In this document: positions 60,501-64,000 of the stretch, piece after piece | How the letters are laid out: every line of letters starts with the position of its first letter | How positions within the stretch are numbered: the first letter of the stretch is position 1 | Source of the DNA: Dokdonella_A sp964582225 | GTDB lineage: Bacteria; Pseudomonadota; Gammaproteobacteria; Xanthomonadales; Rhodanobacteraceae | Direction of reading: 5' to 3' | Length of the DNA stretch: 64,000 nt | Assembly: GCA_964582225.1 (NCBI GenBank) | Contig: CAZORA010000013.1 | Location: 1 to 64,000 of the forward strand | The notes under the pieces: model-generated | Told to the model about the DNA's origin: nothing | Database searches by the model: none | What the model saw: only the letters and a program-made list of their open reading frames with translations | Position numbers and translations under genes: made by a program

Positions 60501-63500
60501 CGCCTGCAGTTCCGAGCGCTTCGATGTGGTGCTGCCGGTCAGCGAAACCGCGACCGTCGGCGACGGCAAGAGCGTTCACGTCGTCGAGACAAACAGCTAC
60601 TTCGCCAGTGTGGCCGCGGCGCTGGCCGATCCGGCAACGGAAGATGGCATGACCGTCGAGATGGCGCCGGGAACCTACTCCGGCCCCATCGTGCTGACCA
60701 AGGGCGTGCACCTGGTCGGCAGCAGCGGCTTTACGCCCAACCGCGGTGGCGGCATGCAGCTCATGGCGGGGCCGAGCAATCCGCCGAGTGTGCTGCTCGA
60801 CGGCGGCAATGTCGCTCTCGTGGGCATCCAGATCGCCAGCGGCGTGACCGGTGCGAGCGTCAGTGGTCTCGAGGTTCGCAACTTCGTCAACCATTGCGTC
60901 GAGGCGGCCGGTGCCAACCACCACAGCACGATCACCGAGAACGTCTTGCACCATTGCGGTTGGCACGGCATTTCAGTCGTCGGCGTCAGCGGCATCGACG
61001 ACCTGCTCATCAGCAACAACGAGGTGACGGACATCGGTTTCGGGCCGAACGGCGGTCGCGGCATCGTCGTATGGGATGGCCAGAAGCGCGACATCACGAT
61101 CCAGAACAACTACGTCCACGACATCGCGGGTTGTTGCGGCATCGAACTGCAGGACGGCAGTGCGGCAGGCGCGTGGATCCTCGACAACGTGGTCGAGAAC
61201 GTGGGTGACTCGGGCATGAGTTTCATCCAGTTCACCTCGGGTTCGCTCGCGGACCGCGCCAACGTGGTGCGCAACAACAGCGTGAGCCTCGCGGGCCGCT
61301 TCGGCATCGAGATCAAGATCCCCGACGGCAGCGGCGCGCTGCCGGGGCCGGGCGATACGGGCGACGGCGCGATCCTGGTCGAGGGCAACACCATCGATGG
61401 CAACGGCGCGCAGGCCTTGCGCGACCGCTCCGGCATCGCGGTGATCCGTCGCGCGTTGGGTACCTATCCATATCAGGTCGACACGACCAGCGGTGTCGTC
61501 GTGCGCAACAACACGGTCGACAACGTTCGCACCACCACGGCCGCGCCCGCGGCGTCCTATCGCGGCTATGGCATCGTGGTCGAGGGCCTGGGCTCCATCG
61601 TCGAAAACAATGTGCTCGGCAACAACGACATCGGCCTGCAGGTCCAGCAGGGCAACGAGCCCGCAAGCCTGCCCGGTGATTCGGACCAGAACGCGGTCAG
61701 CCTGTGGTTCAACCGCGGCAACGCGCCGCTGAGCTGCGCAACGCTTACCGGCAACACGATCAGCGGCGATACGATCGGCGGCGACGCACCCTATTTCGTG
61801 CCCGCCGGCCAGCCCATGACGGGCGGCTACGCGACCAATCGCAGCACGCACCAGACCTACTGCACGATCACCTCGGCGGTGGCGGCGGCGACTGACGGCG
61901 ACATCATCGATGTCGCGGCAGGCGTGCATGCGGAAAACGTCGTGATCACGCGTCCGATCACCATCGTCGGCGCGGGCCAGAGCGCCACCACGATCGTGCC
62001 GGCGCAGTTCAACCCCGATTGCAGCGGCGCGCCGCTGGGCTCGGAGGGCTCGATGTGCACGGCCGGTGACGCCAGCGTAGTGTTCCTGGTCAAGGCTTCG
62101 AACGTGGAGATCTCCGATCTGACGGTCGATGGCATCAACCCGAACATCCCGGGGCACGCCACCGACATCGCCGCGCGCAACGGCATCATGAGCGCGATCA
62201 CGGGAGGCGCATTCACCGGCTTCAAGGTGCATGACACGACGATCCGCAACATCTGGCTGCGCGGCCTGTATTCGCCCAGCGACAACGGCAGCTTCGAGTT
62301 CCGCGACAACGTGGTCGACAACGTCAAGTCCGATCCCTACGCATCGCTGGCGATCTTCAACTTCGGTGGCAGCGGCATCATCGATGGCAACACGGTGTCC
62401 AACGCGAACGACGGCATCGCGGCGAACTGGTCGCGCGGCACCACCTTCAGCCACAACAGCGTGGCCGGTTCCGGGGGCGGCATCCACACCGACAACAATG
62501 GCGGCAGTGGTGGCATGGGTGATGTGATCGAATTCAATACCGTCACCTGCGGGGTCGATGATGGCTACGGCATCTTCTCGTTCGCGAACTACCGCGACGT
62601 GGCGATCCAGGACAACACGATCAGCGCCTGCGCGGTGGGTTTGGGTGCCTTCTCGGGCCGCGCCGACGACGCCTCGCCGCTCTACACCACCCACTTCCTG
62701 CGCAATCAGGTCGATGGCACCGGCGCCACCTTGTCAACGCCGGGTGACACAACCGTTGGCGCGTGGTTGAGCACGACTTCGTTCAACTGGGGCCATCACG
62801 ACAACCAGGTTGCACTGGCCAACAATTCCTTCACCGGTTTCGACACCGGCGTGGTCACCGACCGTGGCGATGGCAAGAGCCTGATCACGGCGGCGAACGT
62901 CAACCGCATCACTGGCAACGGCGCGGGCTGGAGCGACAATGGTGATGCCGTCAATGGCAGCAACGGCGATAGTGATTTCAGCAACAACTGGTGGGGCTGC
63001 AACGACGATCCTTCTGCGCCGAGCGCGGGGTGCGACGCCGCCCAGGGTGTTGGTGCAAGTTCGCCCTGGCTCGCGCTGAGCCTGCCCGCCTCGCCGATCA
63101 ACATCGCCAAAGGCGCGACGATCAGCATTGCCGCCGATCTCAATCACAACTCGAACGGTGATCCGGTCGATACCAGCGCGCTGTTCCCGGACGGCAGCTC
63201 GATCGCGTTCAGCGCGAGCAACGGCGCGAGCGCGACCTCGCCGCATGGCACCACGTTAGGCGTGGCGACGACGAGTTTCTCGGGCCTGCTCGCAGGTTCA
63301 TCGACGGTGACCGCGAGCTTCGAAAACGCGGCGCCGACCGTGCTGGTGCAGATCACGCCGGCGGCGATCACGCTCGATGCGCCGCTCACGCGCACCTACG
63401 ACGGCAGCGCGCAGGTCGTCACCGCGACGACGGTGCCTGCAGGTCTGACCTACAGCGTCACCTACGACGGCGATGTGAACGCGCCGACCGATGTCGGCAC

Positions 63501-64000
63501 CTACACGGTAGTCGCCAGCGTCACCGACAACTGCTGCGAGGGCACGGTGAGCGGCACGCTGGAGATCCAGCGCGGCACCACCACAATCGTGTTCGACGAC
63601 TACAGTTTCGTGTACGACGGCGCCACGCACAGCGTGACCGCACATCTGGATGCGGAGCCGGGCACGAGCTGCGCCGTCGCGGAAAACCCGATCGGGCCGA
63701 ACGTCGTCAGCCTGACGGTCAATGCTCCGGCGTGCACGGGCACCAACTGGGCGGCGCCGGCGGCGAGCCACGCCGCGGAGATCACCCCGCAGCCGACCAC
63801 GATCAGCTTCTCGCATCTGGTGCAGGCTTATGACGGCACGCCGAAATCGGTCGTGGCAACCACGGCGCCGACCGCCGGCGTTGCGCTGGCCATCACCTAC
63901 AACGGCAGCCCGATGCCGCCCACGGCAGTCGGCACCTACAGCGTCGCGGCAACGATCACCGACGGCAACTATCAGCTGAACGGTGGCAACACGGCCACGT
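57541..64000 (+). CDS. Giant exported beta-helix protein with MBG-like repeats (partial)
   Basis: An uninterrupted frame of at least 2153 codons runs off the right edge. ATG 57541 has AGAGGA 7 bases upstream. The signal peptide has a long basic n-region and cleaves near AIA-ADW. Residues about 45-550 form a parallel beta-helix-like region opening with WYVSPSGNDANSC. About 575-1000 are tandem MBG-type beta repeats (FVYDGNAHTISASL, FEYNGSTHVVTAAI, FTYDGNPVTPSADI, FDYSNATHSVTATV). About 1010-1835 form a second beta-helix region rich in N-N-x-V turns. From about 1940 more MBG repeats follow (RTYDGSAQVVTATT, FVYDGATHSVTAHL, QAYDGTPKSVVATT). This is the architecture of large surface or secreted adhesins and polysaccharide-binding proteins. 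The secretion route cannot be told without the C-terminus. Confidence 0.9.
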   Translation, partial: MNSIAIIAAQDAARPVFTSKRSRRFSLSLLLWALSALAAPAIAADWYVSPSGNDANSCQASSAACKTIQAAINKAGANDTVHVGQGKYPFVATLQISGASKNGLRVVGDNSPFAAPPAPPTMPTAAANASELQAASSGSHTGMIWVNGAQNVTIENLLLQVRHDRSNEGVVTTGNANGLVLRNNYLIINNNSGGKRNAISLNMIAGSSSDQNSTGVGPYSFLYVTLEGNIIQPSAASASAVSARAVVGDNVAGVFRSNFLVGQTQDIRLRYMPNASPYGRGIDFDGNWIFGAGAWILTAYDSTQTIHIHNNHFIAPGAPGYSVSPLSASSLGDPDFSSLKLVGATNPVVVENNEFLGYARYYRGLWIQNWPGVTVQGNTFTPNSTYNGGSGNAKGLSTAILIGNKEVWNGAPAPRPFGVTILGNTFNAGAAGANSRAIVFVDDNDASGTATAGSLLVGDGDTANANSFTVGLKWYVGLDEHTCNATNCSTAAPSGSPLGPGINYTTGSNVATQGRPFRFDVNAFGNRYAGKLVDEMSNAEYSAIAAKIYDDVDNSALGIVHYEAGPRITTGTITFAPTSFVYDGNAHTISASLQEDNTATCVVTPANLTEPGAHTVSATCTSSTYNVTDSGTVTVSKATGTLAWTGLAQTYSGGTFTPGVGIDEEAGASCTLNPAAVGPAAGSYPVQASCSSEHYEATGYGTVVIAKAVGSVTWGALSFEYNGSTHVVTAAITEEPGTTCSVSGTVGPAVNGTGYPVEATCDGTNYTAHGYENAHVTQATGTVTWGNLEFTYDGNPVTPSADIDEENGASCSFTPASVGPAAGTHSITANCTSTNYTATGTASVTIAKADQAITNFAASPASPTYSNGGSFTVSADGGGSGQSVVFASSTAAVCTVSGSSVSMLKAGTCTLTADQAGDGNYNAAPQATLNVTIAKGSSTVAWGALNFDYSNATHSVTATVDGDGDSSCTVDPAQIGPEVGSYTVTVTACSSERFDVVLPVSETATVGDGKSVHVVETNSYFASVAAALADPATEDGMTVEMAPGTYSGPIVLTKGVHLVGSSGFTPNRGGGMQLMAGPSNPPSVLLDGGNVALVGIQIASGVTGASVSGLEVRNFVNHCVEAAGANHHSTITENVLHHCGWHGISVVGVSGIDDLLISNNEVTDIGFGPNGGRGIVVWDGQKRDITIQNNYVHDIAGCCGIELQDGSAAGAWILDNVVENVGDSGMSFIQFTSGSLADRANVVRNNSVSLAGRFGIEIKIPDGSGALPGPGDTGDGAILVEGNTIDGNGAQALRDRSGIAVIRRALGTYPYQVDTTSGVVVRNNTVDNVRTTTAAPAASYRGYGIVVEGLGSIVENNVLGNNDIGLQVQQGNEPASLPGDSDQNAVSLWFNRGNAPLSCATLTGNTISGDTIGGDAPYFVPAGQPMTGGYATNRSTHQTYCTITSAVAAATDGDIIDVAAGVHAENVVITRPITIVGAGQSATTIVPAQFNPDCSGAPLGSEGSMCTAGDASVVFLVKASNVEISDLTVDGINPNIPGHATDIAARNGIMSAITGGAFTGFKVHDTTIRNIWLRGLYSPSDNGSFEFRDNVVDNVKSDPYASLAIFNFGGSGIIDGNTVSNANDGIAANWSRGTTFSHNSVAGSGGGIHTDNNGGSGGMGDVIEFNTVTCGVDDGYGIFSFANYRDVAIQDNTISACAVGLGAFSGRADDASPLYTTHFLRNQVDGTGATLSTPGDTTVGAWLSTTSFNWGHHDNQVALANNSFTGFDTGVVTDRGDGKSLITAANVNRITGNGAGWSDNGDAVNGSNGDSDFSNNWWGCNDDPSAPSAGCDAAQGVGASSPWLALSLPASPINIAKGATISIAADLNHNSNGDPVDTSALFPDGSSIAFSASNGASATSPHGTTLGVATTSFSGLLAGSSTVTASFENAAPTVLVQITPAAITLDAPLTRTYDGSAQVVTATTVPAGLTYSVTYDGDVNAPTDVGTYTVVASVTDNCCEGTVSGTLEIQRGTTTIVFDDYSFVYDGATHSVTAHLDAEPGTSCAVAENPIGPNVVSLTVNAPACTGTNWAAPAASHAAEITPQPTTISFSHLVQAYDGTPKSVVATTAPTAGVALAITYNGSPMPPTAVGTYSVAATITDGNYQLNGGNTAT

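Overview
The window is a high-GC bacterial chromosome segment, almost certainly from a gammaproteobacterium and most likely from the Lysobacterales (Xanthomonadales) lineage. The evidence is the block ruvC-ruvA-kup-ruvB-ybgC-tolQRAB-pal-cpoB-queE-queC, an Xps-type type II secretion secretin, PilS/PilR homologues, REP-like palindromes of the kind common in that order, and secreted proteins of a xanthomonad flavour. The species cannot be fixed from the sequence.

Layout. (1) 1-3008: the end of a type II secretion cluster (tail of a GspN-like gene, the secretin lipoprotein GspD, a small lipoprotein). (2) 3180-7797: two exported proteins of unknown function and a periplasmic parvulin-type prolyl isomerase. 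(3) 8324-13931: a tightly overlapping five-gene operon (Wzm-Wzt ABC exporter with a C-terminal cargo-binding domain, methyltransferase, an unusual DxD glycosyltransferase-like protein, GT2 glycosyltransferase), probably for a capped and methylated surface polysaccharide. (4) 14061-18904, minus strand: an OPT-family transporter, pyrF, ettA. (5) 19074-28287: an accessory region with a type IIG/MmeI-like restriction-modification protein, a chimeric subtilase of lower GC, a BrnT/BrnA-like toxin-antitoxin pair and three small unknown genes. Remnants of the 3' end of the restriction-modification gene are scattered through it, which suggests repeated insertion or recombination at that point. (6) 28431-47416: core genes, including clpB behind a sigma-32-like promoter, fmdB-like, aspS, yebC, ruvC, ruvA, kup, ruvB, ybgC, the Tol-Pal operon, queE, queC, tRNA-Lys(TTT) and tsaB. 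(7) 47488-56643: a NarL-type two-component pair, an SRPBCC membrane protein, divergent pilR/pilS, and sucCD. (8) 57541 to the edge: a giant exported beta-helix/MBG-repeat protein that runs out of the window.

The most striking feature is a family of interspersed 130-132 bp imperfect palindromes. There are four copies (7796, 13942, 16256, 38045). Every copy begins at or within a few bases of the stop codon of the gene that reads into it, always in the same orientation. In one copy the core is inverted relative to its arms. A diverged fifth member lies in frame inside the restriction-modification gene, which also carries an in-frame 54 bp tandem array of a second REP-like motif. Together these suggest an active or recently active palindromic element that shapes gene ends and even protein sequence here.
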